Source: Cedecea lapagei (GTDB lineage: Bacteria > Pseudomonadota > Gammaproteobacteria > Enterobacterales > Enterobacteriaceae). From it: a stretch of DNA of 64,000 bases. The notes under the pieces were generated by a model. It did not search any database. It worked only from the letters and a program-made list of their open reading frames with translations, and was not told where the DNA came from. The translations under genes were made by a program, and so were the position numbers. The stretch lies in the NCBI RefSeq assembly GCF_900635955.1, contig NZ_LR134201.1:2418001-2482000 (forward strand). Reading direction: 5' to 3'. This document shows positions 18,022 through 26,204 of this stretch, in pieces (position 1 is the stretch's first letter; each line of letters begins with the position of its first letter).

Positions 18022-18738
18022 ATGCAAAACGCATCCTTCGCAACACGGTTCCTGCTCGGGCTTCTTGCGCTTATTTTAGTGCTCGGTCTGCTGGTCTGGG
18101 GCATTGGCCCCGAGACGATCAAGGCCCGACAGGAGGATTTGGTCTACCTCGGGCAACAGCACCTGATTCTGGTATTTAGCTCGATGGCGCTCGCCCTGCT
18201 GGTCGGTATTCCCAGCGGAATTCTACTCAGCCGCCCCGCGGCTCGCCGCTGGGCAGAGTACGTCATGCAGATTTTCAACATTGGTAACACGCTGCCGCCG
18301 CTTGCGGTGCTGGCGCTGGCTATGGTGATCATCGGCATCGGCGACAAACCGGCCATTATCGCTCTGTTCCTCGCTTCGCTGCTGCCAATAGTACGTAATA
18401 CCTACGCCGGGCTTTGCAGCGTCCCTGCTTCGCTGATAGAGGCCGCCAACGGCATTGGCATGACCAAAATGCAGCGTCTGCGTCAGGTTGAGCTTCCGAA
18501 TGCCTGGCCGGTAATCCTTTCAGGCGTACGGATTGCCACGGCAATCAACGTGGGTACCGCACCGCTGGCCTTCCTGATCGGCGCCAGCAGCTACGGAGAA
18601 CTTATCTTCCCGGGGATTTACCTGAACGACTTCCCGACGCTGATTCTCGGCGCGGTAGCCACGGCGCTGTTCGCCCTGATCCTCGATCTTGCGCTTGCCG
18701 GCCTGGGACGTGCGCTGAGCCCCCATACCGCCAGATAA
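18022..18738 (+). CDS. osmY: Osmoprotectant ABC transporter permease OsmY (OsmU system)
   Basis: A 238-residue inner-membrane permease of the OpuC/YehY type with about six TM segments. The coupling-helix EAA-like loop is LIEAANGIGMTKMQRLRQVELP. In Salmonella the OsmU system imports glycine betaine and choline-O-sulfate, and its genes lie between dmsD and clcB, as here. I take the ATG at 18022, which follows AGGGAGA; a longer upstream start is possible. The gene heads the run osmY-osmX-osmW-(lipoprotein)-osmV and is separated from dmsD by a 312-bp gap with a hairpin but no gene. It should not be confused with the unrelated E. coli periplasmic OsmY. Confidence 0.85.
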   Translation: MQNASFATRFLLGLLALILVLGLLVWGIGPETIKARQEDLVYLGQQHLILVFSSMALALLVGIPSGILLSRPAARRWAEYVMQIFNIGNTLPPLAVLALAMVIIGIGDKPAIIALFLASLLPIVRNTYAGLCSVPASLIEAANGIGMTKMQRLRQVELPNAWPVILSGVRIATAINVGTAPLAFLIGASSYGELIFPGIYLNDFPTLILGAVATALFALILDLALAGLGRALSPHTAR

Positions 18739-18756
18739 CAACAAAAAGGAGCGTTT

Positions 18757-19662
18757 ATGAGACTGTTTTCACGCGTGTTGACGGCGGCGATTGCTGCGGC
18801 ATCGCTCATTGGCCTGCAGGCCCAGGCCGCGCCGCTGATTCTGGCGACCAAAAGCTTTACCGAGCAGCATATTTTGTCGGCGATGACCACCCAGTACCTG
18901 GCTAAAAAAGGCTTTCAGGTGACGCCCCAGACCAATATCGCCACGGTGATTTCCCGCAATGCGATGATCAATAAACAGATCGATATGACCTGGGAGTACA
19001 CCGGTACCTCGCTGATTATCTTCAACCACATCAACAAGCGAATGACGCCGGAAGAGTCGTACAACACGGTAAAAAAGCTGGATGCAAAGCTTGGTCTGGT
19101 CTGGCTTAAACCGGCCGAGATGAACAACACCTACGCATTTGCGATGAAGCGAGAGCGTGCTGAAAAAGAAGGGATTACCACAATGTCGCAGCTGGTGGAG
19201 CGCATCGAGCATATCCGTCAGACCGATCCTAAACATAACTGGATGCTGGGTCTCGATCTGGAATTTGCCGGACGCAGCGACGGCCTGAAGCCTCTGCAGC
19301 AGGTTTACAACATGGCGCTGGACCGCCCGCAGATCCGTCAGATGGACCCGGGTCTCGTCTATAACGCCATCCGCGACGGGTTCGTCGATGCCGGGCTTAT
19401 CTACACCACCGACGGGCGAATGAAAGGCTTTGATCTGAAGGCGCTGGTTGACGATAAAGGCTTCTTCCCAAGTTACGCTGTCACGCCGGTGGTGCGTAAA
19501 GATGTGCTGGACTCGCACCCAGGGCTTGAGGAGGCGCTGAACACCCTTTCGTCCGAGCTGAATAACGAGGTGATAACAACCCTGAATGCCAAAGTTGATA
19601 TCGACCATGAAACCCCGCAGCAGGTAGCACGTGAATTCCTGCAGCAGAAAGGCTTGCTCTGA
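18757..19662 (+). CDS. osmX: Osmoprotectant-binding periplasmic protein OsmX
   Basis: The 301-residue substrate-binding protein has a signal peptide cleaved near LQAQA-AP (about residue 25). The mature OpuAC/ProX-like lobe begins LILATKSFTEQHIL, and MTWEYTGTSLIIF is the characteristic ligand-pocket block of the YehZ/OpuCC family. It captures quaternary ammonium osmolytes in the periplasm for the two permeases. AAAGGAG precedes the ATG, 18 bp after osmY. Confidence 0.9.
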   Translation: MRLFSRVLTAAIAAASLIGLQAQAAPLILATKSFTEQHILSAMTTQYLAKKGFQVTPQTNIATVISRNAMINKQIDMTWEYTGTSLIIFNHINKRMTPEESYNTVKKLDAKLGLVWLKPAEMNNTYAFAMKRERAEKEGITTMSQLVERIEHIRQTDPKHNWMLGLDLEFAGRSDGLKPLQQVYNMALDRPQIRQMDPGLVYNAIRDGFVDAGLIYTTDGRMKGFDLKALVDDKGFFPSYAVTPVVRKDVLDSHPGLEEALNTLSSELNNEVITTLNAKVDIDHETPQQVAREFLQQKGLL

Positions 19663-19671
19663 GGAGGTATC

Positions 19672-20310
19672 GTGGAAACGTTACATTATATGATTGATAA
19701 CGCGGGGTATATCGGCTCTCTGACCCTGCACCACCTGGTGCTGGTGCTGATTGCCGTCGGCCTGGCTATCCTGACAGGCGTGCCGCTGGGCATTCTTATC
19801 GTGCGCCATAAATGGCTCGCTACGCCGATTCTCGGCTTCGCCACAATTCTGCTGACCATTCCGTCCGTGGCGCTGTTTGGCCTGATGATCCCGCTGTTTT
19901 CGCTGATCGGTCAGGGGATTGGCGTAGTGCCTGCCGTGACGGCGGTATTCCTCTACTCCCTGCTGCCTATCGTGCGCAACACCCACACCGCGCTGGACAG
20001 CCTGCCGCCGGGGCTACGTGAAGCCGGGCGCGGCATCGGCATGACCTTCTGGCAGCGTCTGCGCTGGGTGGAGATCCCAATGGCGCTGCCGGTGATTTTT
20101 GGCGGCATCCGCACCGCGGTAGTGATGAACATTGGCGTAATGGCGATTGCCGCCGTTATTGGCGCGGGCGGCCTGGGCCTGCTGCTGCTCAACGGCATCG
20201 GCGGGAGCGACATCCGCATGCTGATTGCCGGGGCGGTGATGATCTGCCTGTTAGCCATCGTGCTTGACTGGCTGCTGCACCGCCTGCAGCTGCATTTCAC
20301 TAAATGGTAA
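19672..20310 (+). CDS. osmW: Osmoprotectant ABC transporter permease OsmW
   Basis: The 212-residue permease has about six TM segments and is paralogous to OsmY; the coupling loop is LREAGRGIGMTFWQRLRWVEIP. It starts with GTG at 19672 after the strong site GAGGAGG, 9 bp after osmX. With OsmY it forms the membrane pore of the OsmU importer. The start is well fixed by the ribosome binding site. Confidence 0.9.
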   Translation: METLHYMIDNAGYIGSLTLHHLVLVLIAVGLAILTGVPLGILIVRHKWLATPILGFATILLTIPSVALFGLMIPLFSLIGQGIGVVPAVTAVFLYSLLPIVRNTHTALDSLPPGLREAGRGIGMTFWQRLRWVEIPMALPVIFGGIRTAVVMNIGVMAIAAVIGAGGLGLLLLNGIGGSDIRMLIAGAVMICLLAIVLDWLLHRLQLHFTKW

Positions 20311-20321
20311 CGGAAGCCGCC

Positions 20322-20519
20322 ATGCGTATAGCTCAACTCCTCCTTCTTTCGGCTCTGGCACTGCTGGCAGCCTGTACTTCCAGGCCAGAGCCAAAACCAC
20401 CCCAGGATACGCAGGCGTGCATGACCTACCGCCTCATGATGATTGCGCCTATGCCGCCAGATGCAATGCAAAGGCTAAAGCAGAAGTGCGAGGCATCCCG
20501 AGACAAACTTACGGAATAA
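20322..20519 (+). CDS. Small lipoprotein embedded in the osmU operon
   Basis: A 65-residue protein whose first 20 residues form a lipoprotein signal with lipobox LAAC, so the mature protein begins at Cys20 (CTSRPEP). The remaining ~45 residues hold two further cysteines (QACMTY and QKCEAS). It begins 11 bp after osmW and ends 33 bp before osmV, so it belongs to the transporter message. CGGAAG lies upstream. I do not recognise the family. It may assist the importer at the envelope, but that is inference. Confidence 0.7.
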   Translation: MRIAQLLLLSALALLAACTSRPEPKPPQDTQACMTYRLMMIAPMPPDAMQRLKQKCEASRDKLTE

Positions 20520-20552
20520 GGCGCTAACACCAGCGTCAAAGAGGATTTGATA

Positions 20553-21698
20553 ATGATAAAACTTGAAAACCTCACGCGACAATTTGTGCAGAAAAACGGT
20601 CAGACCTTTAACGCCGTGGACAACGTCAGTCTGAACGTGCCCGAAGGGGAAATGTGTGTGCTGCTCGGCCCTTCCGGCTGCGGCAAAACCACCACCCTGA
20701 AAATGATCAACCGCCTGATAAAACCGACCAGCGGCAAAATATTGATTAACGGCCAGGACACCAACGACCTCGACACCGTGACCCTGCGCCGCAACATCGG
20801 CTACGTCATTCAGCAAATCGGCCTGTTTCCGAACATGACGATTGAAGAGAACATCACCGTCGTACCGCGTATGCTGGGCTGGGACAAAGCCCGCTGTAAA
20901 GAGCGGGCCAGCGAGCTAATGAGCATGGTTGCTCTTGATCCTAACCGCTTCCTTAACCGCTATCCGCGCGAAATGTCCGGCGGCCAGCAGCAGCGTATTG
21001 GCGTGATCCGTGCCCTGGCGGCAGATCCTCCGGTGCTGCTGATGGATGAGCCGTTTGGCGCTGTCGACCCGATTAACCGCGAAACCATCCAGAATGAGTT
21101 TCTGGAGATGCAGCGCCAGCTGAAAAAAACGGTGATGCTGGTCAGCCACGATATTGATGAGGCGCTGAAGCTGGGCGACCGTATTGCGGTCTTCCGCCAG
21201 GGAAAAATCGTCCAGTGCGCCAGCCCGGACGAGCTGCTGGCGAAGCCGGCCAATGATTTCGTCGGCTCGTTCGTCGGGCAGGACCGTACGCTGAAGCGGC
21301 TGCTGCTGGTGCAGGCCGGGGACGTCACCGACCAGCAGCCGACCATTACCGCCCGTGAGTCCACGCCGCTGTCAGAGGCTTTCGCCACCATGGACGATAA
21401 CGATATGCGTTCGATAACCGTGGTTGATGCCGACGGCAAGCCGCTGGGCTTCGTTAAGCGCCGCGAAGCGAGGGGCGCAACCGGCAACTGTCTCGAACTG
21501 CTTCATCCATTCCGTGTGACGGGCCGCGCGGAGGAAAACCTGCGCATCGTGCTCTCTAAACTGTATGAGCACAACATGGTCTGGATGCCGATTACGGACG
21601 AAGATGGCCGCTACAGCGGCGAAATTTCACAGGATTATATTGCCGATTATCTCAGCTCGGGCCGAACGCGCCGGGCGCTGAATATTCACCAAAGTTAA
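20553..21698 (+). CDS. osmV: Osmoprotectant ABC transporter ATP-binding protein OsmV
   Basis: The 381-residue ATPase energises OsmY/OsmW. Walker A is GPSGCGKTT, the Q-loop and signature MSGGQQQRIG follow, Walker B is LLMDEPFGAVD, and the H-loop is VSHDIDE. From about residue 265 a CBS-type region (TPLSEAFATMDDNDMRSITVVD) follows, the domain that senses ionic strength in OpuA/OpuC-type importers. The ATG at 20553 follows AGAGGA. A TTG two codons upstream is less likely. A strong terminator ends the operon. Confidence 0.93.
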   Translation: MIKLENLTRQFVQKNGQTFNAVDNVSLNVPEGEMCVLLGPSGCGKTTTLKMINRLIKPTSGKILINGQDTNDLDTVTLRRNIGYVIQQIGLFPNMTIEENITVVPRMLGWDKARCKERASELMSMVALDPNRFLNRYPREMSGGQQQRIGVIRALAADPPVLLMDEPFGAVDPINRETIQNEFLEMQRQLKKTVMLVSHDIDEALKLGDRIAVFRQGKIVQCASPDELLAKPANDFVGSFVGQDRTLKRLLLVQAGDVTDQQPTITARESTPLSEAFATMDDNDMRSITVVDADGKPLGFVKRREARGATGNCLELLHPFRVTGRAEENLRIVLSKLYEHNMVWMPITDEDGRYSGEISQDYIADYLSSGRTRRALNIHQS

Positions 21699-21707
21699 CC
21701 TGCCCTG

Positions 21708-21733
21708 TGCGCCACGCTAAGTGGCGCATTTTT
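21708..21733 (+). terminator. Rho-independent terminator of the osmU operon
   Basis: Perfect 8-bp stem tgcgccac/gtggcgca, loop gctaa, then TTTTTC, starting 10 nt after the osmV stop. Confidence 0.85.
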
Positions 21734-21793
21734 CTTTGAGCTTAACGGCTTTCTCCCCCACAATAGCGCCATTCCCCCGCGACCTTTTGTGTT

Positions 21794-23086
21794 ATGCACC
21801 GTTTACACGCCTTCCCTGACATCAGAGAAATGCTTCGCCGTCTGGTGATTGCCGTCTTCATTGGCCTGGCCTCCGCGCTGGTAGTCTGGCTGTTCCGCCA
21901 GTCTATGTATCTGCTGGAAAACGTTCTCCTCGGCGATCACGGCGGCAGCCTTGTTGCGGCCGCGTCCGCCCTGGCCCCCTGGCGACGTGCCTTAACACCT
22001 GCGGCTGGCGGCCTGCTGGCCGGGCTTCTGCTCTGGAGCTGGCAGCGGGCTACCCGCCAGCGCCCTTCGGCGCCAACGGATTATATGGAAGCCATTGAAA
22101 CCGGCGATGGCCGGCTGGACGTGCCGTCAAGCCTGGTGAAATCTGCCGCTTCTTTGATCGTCGTGGCAAGCGGCAGCGCCATCGGCCGCGAAGGGGCAAT
22201 GATCCTGCTGGCAACCGTTTTTGCCTCCGTGTTTGCCCGGCGCTTTACCCCGGATAAAGAGTGGAAGCTGTGGGTGGCCTGCGGTGCAGCAGCCGGGATG
22301 GCAAGCGCCTACCACGCACCGCTGGCGGGCAGCCTGTTTATCGCGGAGATTCTGTTCGGCTCGCTGATCCTTGCCTCGCTCGGGCCGGTGGTGATTGCCG
22401 CCGTCAGCGCTCTGCTGATGACCCACCTGCTGAACGGCGGTCAGGCACCGCTGTACATCGTTACCCTGCTTGACCCGCCTTTGCCCTCCCACTACGGGCT
22501 GATGGCCTTACTCGGGTTGACCGCAGGCTTTGCCGGGCCGCTGATATTGTGGCTGCTGGCTCAAAGCAGCGTAATGTTCCGCTCACTCAAACTCTCACCG
22601 CCTCTCCAGCTGGCGCTCGGTGGCCTGATTGTCGGCCTGCTTTCGCTGGTAACGCCCACCGCCTGGGGCAACGGCTATAGCGTGGTGCAGTCGTTTCTCT
22701 CCAGTCCGCCCAGCCTGCTGTTTGTGGCCGGTGTATTGCTGTGCAAACTGCTGGCAGTGATGGCAAGCAGCGGCTCAGGTGCGCCGGGCGGCGTGTTCAC
22801 GCCAACGCTGTTTATAGGCGCGGCACTCGGGCTGCTGTTTGGTCAAATCTGTGGGCTGTGGGGTGGCGGTGAGCCGCTGATGATCCTGCTGGGACTTACG
22901 GGAATGGCGTCATTGCTTGCGGCAACAACGCATGCGCCAATTATGGCTACGTTGATGATCTGTGAAATGACCGGGGAATTTACGCTGCTCCCCGGCCTGC
23001 TGCTGACCTGCGTTATCGCCTCCACGCTGTCGCGCTGGTTACGCCCGCAGTCTGTCTACCGGCAAAGCCCTTTGCAGCCGCGATAA
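21794..23086 (+). CDS. clcB: Voltage-gated ClC-type chloride channel ClcB
   Basis: The 430-residue inner-membrane ClC protein corresponds to E. coli ClcB (YnfJ). The anion-path motifs are GSAIGREGAM and SGSGAPGGVFTPTLF, with multiple hydrophobic helices throughout. E. coli ClC proteins act as an electrical shunt during extreme acid resistance. The gene overlaps the 3' end of convergent bioD2 by 48 bp. Position before bioD2 and mlc is conserved with E. coli. Confidence 0.93.
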   Translation: MHRLHAFPDIREMLRRLVIAVFIGLASALVVWLFRQSMYLLENVLLGDHGGSLVAAASALAPWRRALTPAAGGLLAGLLLWSWQRATRQRPSAPTDYMEAIETGDGRLDVPSSLVKSAASLIVVASGSAIGREGAMILLATVFASVFARRFTPDKEWKLWVACGAAAGMASAYHAPLAGSLFIAEILFGSLILASLGPVVIAAVSALLMTHLLNGGQAPLYIVTLLDPPLPSHYGLMALLGLTAGFAGPLILWLLAQSSVMFRSLKLSPPLQLALGGLIVGLLSLVTPTAWGNGYSVVQSFLSSPPSLLFVAGVLLCKLLAVMASSGSGAPGGVFTPTLFIGAALGLLFGQICGLWGGGEPLMILLGLTGMASLLAATTHAPIMATLMICEMTGEFTLLPGLLLTCVIASTLSRWLRPQSVYRQSPLQPR

Positions 23087-23734
23087 ATTAATATACGCCC
23101 CCAGTTCACGCTGTTCGGCTCTCGGCAGATAAGGCAGTTCGCCCACCGGCGGCCCGGCAAGCTTTTTACTCAGCACGTCGATGATCTCCGCGTAGTGCGC
23201 AAGACCGGGATTAATGCGGTTAGCCACCCAGCCAACAAACGGCAGTCCGTCATTGGCTATCGCCTGCGCCGTCAGCAGGGCATGATTGATACAGCCTTCC
23301 TGAATGCCCACCACCAGCAGCACCGGCAGCTGCTCCTGGACGACCCAGTCGGAGAGCGGGCGCAGATCGTTCATCAGGCTTCGCCAGCCGCCGGTGCCCT
23401 CCACCACCACGTGATCCATCTGGTCGGTCAGTTTTTGCAGACCGCTCGACAGCAGCGAATAGTTGATCGGCCCGTGGTGGCTGATGCTGCTCTCCTCTTC
23501 GCTTAAAGCGATAGGATTGATCGCCTCATAGGGCAACTGAATGGAGGAAACGCTTTGCAGTACCAGCGCATCCCTGTTGCGCAGACCTTCAGGCGTCTCT
23601 TTACTGCCCTTGGCGACAGGTTTGTAGCCGACGACGCTTTTTCCGTTGGCCGACAGCGCCTGCAGCAAGGCTCGTGAAACCACCGTCTTCCCTACGGCAG
23701 TATCGGTACCCGTTATAAAGAAACGCTTAAGCAT
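23039..23734 (-). CDS. bioD: Dethiobiotin synthetase homologue BioD2 (YnfK)
   Basis: This 231-residue ATPase of the BioD family makes dethiobiotin from DAPA, CO2 and ATP in biotin synthesis. The P-loop is GTDTAVGKT, KPVAKG supplies the catalytic lysine, and VVEGTGGWRSLM is the second substrate block. It is the isolated paralogue found beside mlc in E. coli (ynfK), away from the bio operon. The ATG at 23734 is chosen because the family N-terminus is MLKRFFITGTD. Its last 16 codons overlap the end of clcB on the other strand. Confidence 0.92.
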   Translation of the reverse strand: MLKRFFITGTDTAVGKTVVSRALLQALSANGKSVVGYKPVAKGSKETPEGLRNRDALVLQSVSSIQLPYEAINPIALSEEESSISHHGPINYSLLSSGLQKLTDQMDHVVVEGTGGWRSLMNDLRPLSDWVVQEQLPVLLVVGIQEGCINHALLTAQAIANDGLPFVGWVANRINPGLAHYAEIIDVLSKKLAGPPVGELPYLPRAEQRELGAYINLSRLQRALPVDRLRA

Positions 23735-23859
23735 GACTATCTCCCGAGGTAATGCTGGCAAAAAAAGTAAAAAGAAAAAAATTAACCCGGGAAAGTCTAA
23801 AAGAATGGTGTTGTAGCCAGATTGAGATAGCGCAATTTTTGGTTAAACAGGGCGTAAGA

Positions 23860-25077
23860 TCAGCCCTGCAGCAGACGAATTAATAAAGAGCCGTTATACA
23901 TTGCGTCTTTCACCAGCGCGGCACCGGCGATGGTCCCCCGGTTGTTAAACTGCGTTCCCTCCACCACGGTATGCCTGCTGTAGGCGGGCAGCGCCTGCTG
24001 ACGAATGCAGTCGGTAATGGCCGGGTGGAGAATCGCTGCAGCACGGTTAAGCGGCGAGCCAATAAGGATTTTTTGTGGATTGAACAGGTTAACCATAATG
24101 GCCAGAATACGACCAACGTTTTGACCGACGCCGGTGATGATATCTTTCGCCAGCAGGTCTCCGTTGAGGGCGGCATCGCACAGGGACTCCACGCTCAGCG
24201 GCTGGCCGTGCAGCATGGAGCCCATGGACTGGCTCATTCTCTGCTGCGCCAGCTCCAGCACACTTTCGATGCTGGCGATGGTCTCCAGGCATCCGTGATT
24301 GCCGCAATAGCAGCGTTTGCCGTAGGGATCGACCTGCGTGTGGCCGATTTCTACCAGGCTGCTGCTGCCCGCATGCAGCAGGCGACCGTCGGTAATGACC
24401 CCGGCGCCGACGTTGTGATCGATCACGACCTGAATAACGTCCCTCGCGCCCTTAGAAGCGCCAAATAGCCCCTCAGCCATGGTCCAGGCGCTGATGTCAT
24501 GCTGAATAAATACCGGCACGCCGGTGTGCTGTTCCAGCGCCTCGCCCAGTGGCATGTCGCAGACATTGTAGAACGGCATACGGTGAATAATACCGTGAAC
24601 GGTATCGATAATTCCCGGCAGCGTAATGGCGATGGCGGTGAGACGTTCGAGTTTATGCTGATGGCGAATAAAGAACTGATCGACCTGAAAAACAATGCGC
24701 TCCAGCAGAGGCTGCGGGTCCTCCGTCGGAAGCGCTACCGTGTCCTCGACCACCAGCCTGCTGCTGAGATCGCGCAGGCCAAGGGAGATTTCGCCGCGGC
24801 TCAGGCGTAATGAGAGGTAGTGCCACGCCTCTGTTTCCAGCATCAGGCCCACCGCGGGCCGCCCCCGGCTGCCGGGGTCCTGAATTTCCGTTTCCTGTAC
24901 CAGGTGCGCCTCAAGCATTTCCCGTACAATCTTGGTGATGCTGGCCGGAGCCAGCTGCGCCAGACGGGAAAGATCGATTCGCGACACCGGACCGTGGGTA
25001 TCAATCAAGCGATAAACAACGCCAGCATTGGTTTGTTTAATCTGATCGATATGGCCCGGCTGACTATCAGCAACCAC
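23860..25077 (-). CDS. mlc: Transcriptional repressor Mlc (DgsA)
   Basis: The 405-residue ROK-family repressor is nearly identical to E. coli Mlc. It has an N-terminal HTH (SRIDLSRLAQLAPASITKIV), an ATP-like ROK fold and the zinc site GKRCYCGNHGCLE. Mlc represses ptsG, manXYZ, malT and itself, and is removed from DNA by unphosphorylated EIICB-Glc at the membrane; the C-terminal amphipathic helix (GSLLIRLLQG) used for this is present. A Mlc-like operator lies just upstream of the start. Confidence 0.96.
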   Translation of the reverse strand: MVADSQPGHIDQIKQTNAGVVYRLIDTHGPVSRIDLSRLAQLAPASITKIVREMLEAHLVQETEIQDPGSRGRPAVGLMLETEAWHYLSLRLSRGEISLGLRDLSSRLVVEDTVALPTEDPQPLLERIVFQVDQFFIRHQHKLERLTAIAITLPGIIDTVHGIIHRMPFYNVCDMPLGEALEQHTGVPVFIQHDISAWTMAEGLFGASKGARDVIQVVIDHNVGAGVITDGRLLHAGSSSLVEIGHTQVDPYGKRCYCGNHGCLETIASIESVLELAQQRMSQSMGSMLHGQPLSVESLCDAALNGDLLAKDIITGVGQNVGRILAIMVNLFNPQKILIGSPLNRAAAILHPAITDCIRQQALPAYSRHTVVEGTQFNNRGTIAGAALVKDAMYNGSLLIRLLQG

Positions 25078-25089
25078 GTGGGACTCCCT

Positions 25090-25111
25090 TTATTTTCGCG
25101 CTTCGAAATAA
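25090..25111. promoter_or_regulatory. Candidate Mlc operator (autoregulation)
   Basis: TTATTT-N10-AAATAA, 12 bp upstream of the mlc ATG, fits the AT-rich half-sites of known Mlc targets. Mlc is autoregulated in E. coli. Confidence 0.55.
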
Positions 25112-25193
25112 ACTTTTAGGCTATGGTTAAACACTTCAAGTGGGATCGTCAAATATTTACGTAGGGTTGTGATTTACCGCACATAATCCCGCG

Positions 25194-26105
25194 TTATTCC
25201 CCCTCTTTTTTCGCCCAGGCCGCCTCGGTTAACAGCGCAGAGATCCGCTTTGCCGCCTGCGATAACTCCCGATGCTTCGGCCAGACCAGCCACAGTTCAG
25301 ACTGCGCTTCCTGCTCCTGAATAGGCAGCCATACAACGTCGCTCAGGCGGATGCGTTGAAACGACGCCGGCAGGATCGAAACGCCCAGTCCGGCAGAAAC
25401 CAGACCAATGATCGTCATCGCCTCGCCCACCTCCTGGGTAATGTACGGCACAATATTATGGCGACGCAGCAGGCCGATAATGTCGTCGTACAGCCCGGTG
25501 CCCACGTGCGGATCAAAAAAAACAAACGGCTCATCGGCGAGCTGTTTAAGCGATACCGAGCCGCTGCTGGCCAGCGGATGGTCGCGATGGACCATCGCCA
25601 GCAAGGGTTCCCGCAAAATAAGCGTCCATGCCAGGGTATCCGGCAGTCTTGTATTACGCATTAGACCAAGCTCCAGCTCACCCTCGTTAAGAGGAGCGAT
25701 CTGCTCGCGGGTATTCACTTCACGCATCTGGAGGTGAACGTCAGGATAGCGCCGACGAAAGCGGGAAAGGCTGTCAGAAACGGCCTTAATAAAGGGTGCC
25801 GAAGAGGTAAAGCCGATGCGCAGCTCACCCGTTTCCCCCTGGTGCAGGCGAGCAGCGCGGGCAGCGGCGGCCTCCACCTGGCCAAGTATTTGCCTGGCGT
25901 CACTGAGGAACTGCTGCCCGGCGGCGGTCAGATTCACGCTGCGGTTTGTGCGCGCCAGTAGCCGCGCGCCGATTTGCTCCTCAAGAATTTGGATTTGCTG
26001 GCTAAGCGGCGGCTGGGAGATCCGCAGGCGGGCTGCCGCCCGGCCAAAATGCAGCTCTTCAGCAACGGCAATAAAATAGCGGAGATGGCGCAGCTCGATA
26101 TTCAT
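25194..26105 (-). CDS. ynfL: LysR-family regulator YnfL
   Basis: The 303-residue LysR-type regulator has its HTH at about 4-62 (LRHLRYFIAVAEELHFGRAAARL, SQPPLSQQIQ) and a periplasmic-binding-like effector domain behind it. It is divergent from ynfM across a 99-bp AT-rich gap. The gene order mlc-ynfL-ynfM is that of E. coli. LysR regulators usually control the divergent neighbour, here the MFS transporter YnfM. The inducer is unknown. Confidence 0.92.
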   Translation of the reverse strand: MNIELRHLRYFIAVAEELHFGRAAARLRISQPPLSQQIQILEEQIGARLLARTNRSVNLTAAGQQFLSDARQILGQVEAAAARAARLHQGETGELRIGFTSSAPFIKAVSDSLSRFRRRYPDVHLQMREVNTREQIAPLNEGELELGLMRNTRLPDTLAWTLILREPLLAMVHRDHPLASSGSVSLKQLADEPFVFFDPHVGTGLYDDIIGLLRRHNIVPYITQEVGEAMTIIGLVSAGLGVSILPASFQRIRLSDVVWLPIQEQEAQSELWLVWPKHRELSQAAKRISALLTEAAWAKKEGE

Positions 26106-26204
26106 ATGTTTAAAGTATCATTTGAGATTATTAATATATTAGACAGAACATTTACACTTTTCTACTCTGTAAAGAATAAGTTAACGCCCGCGTAAGGATC
26201 TCTC

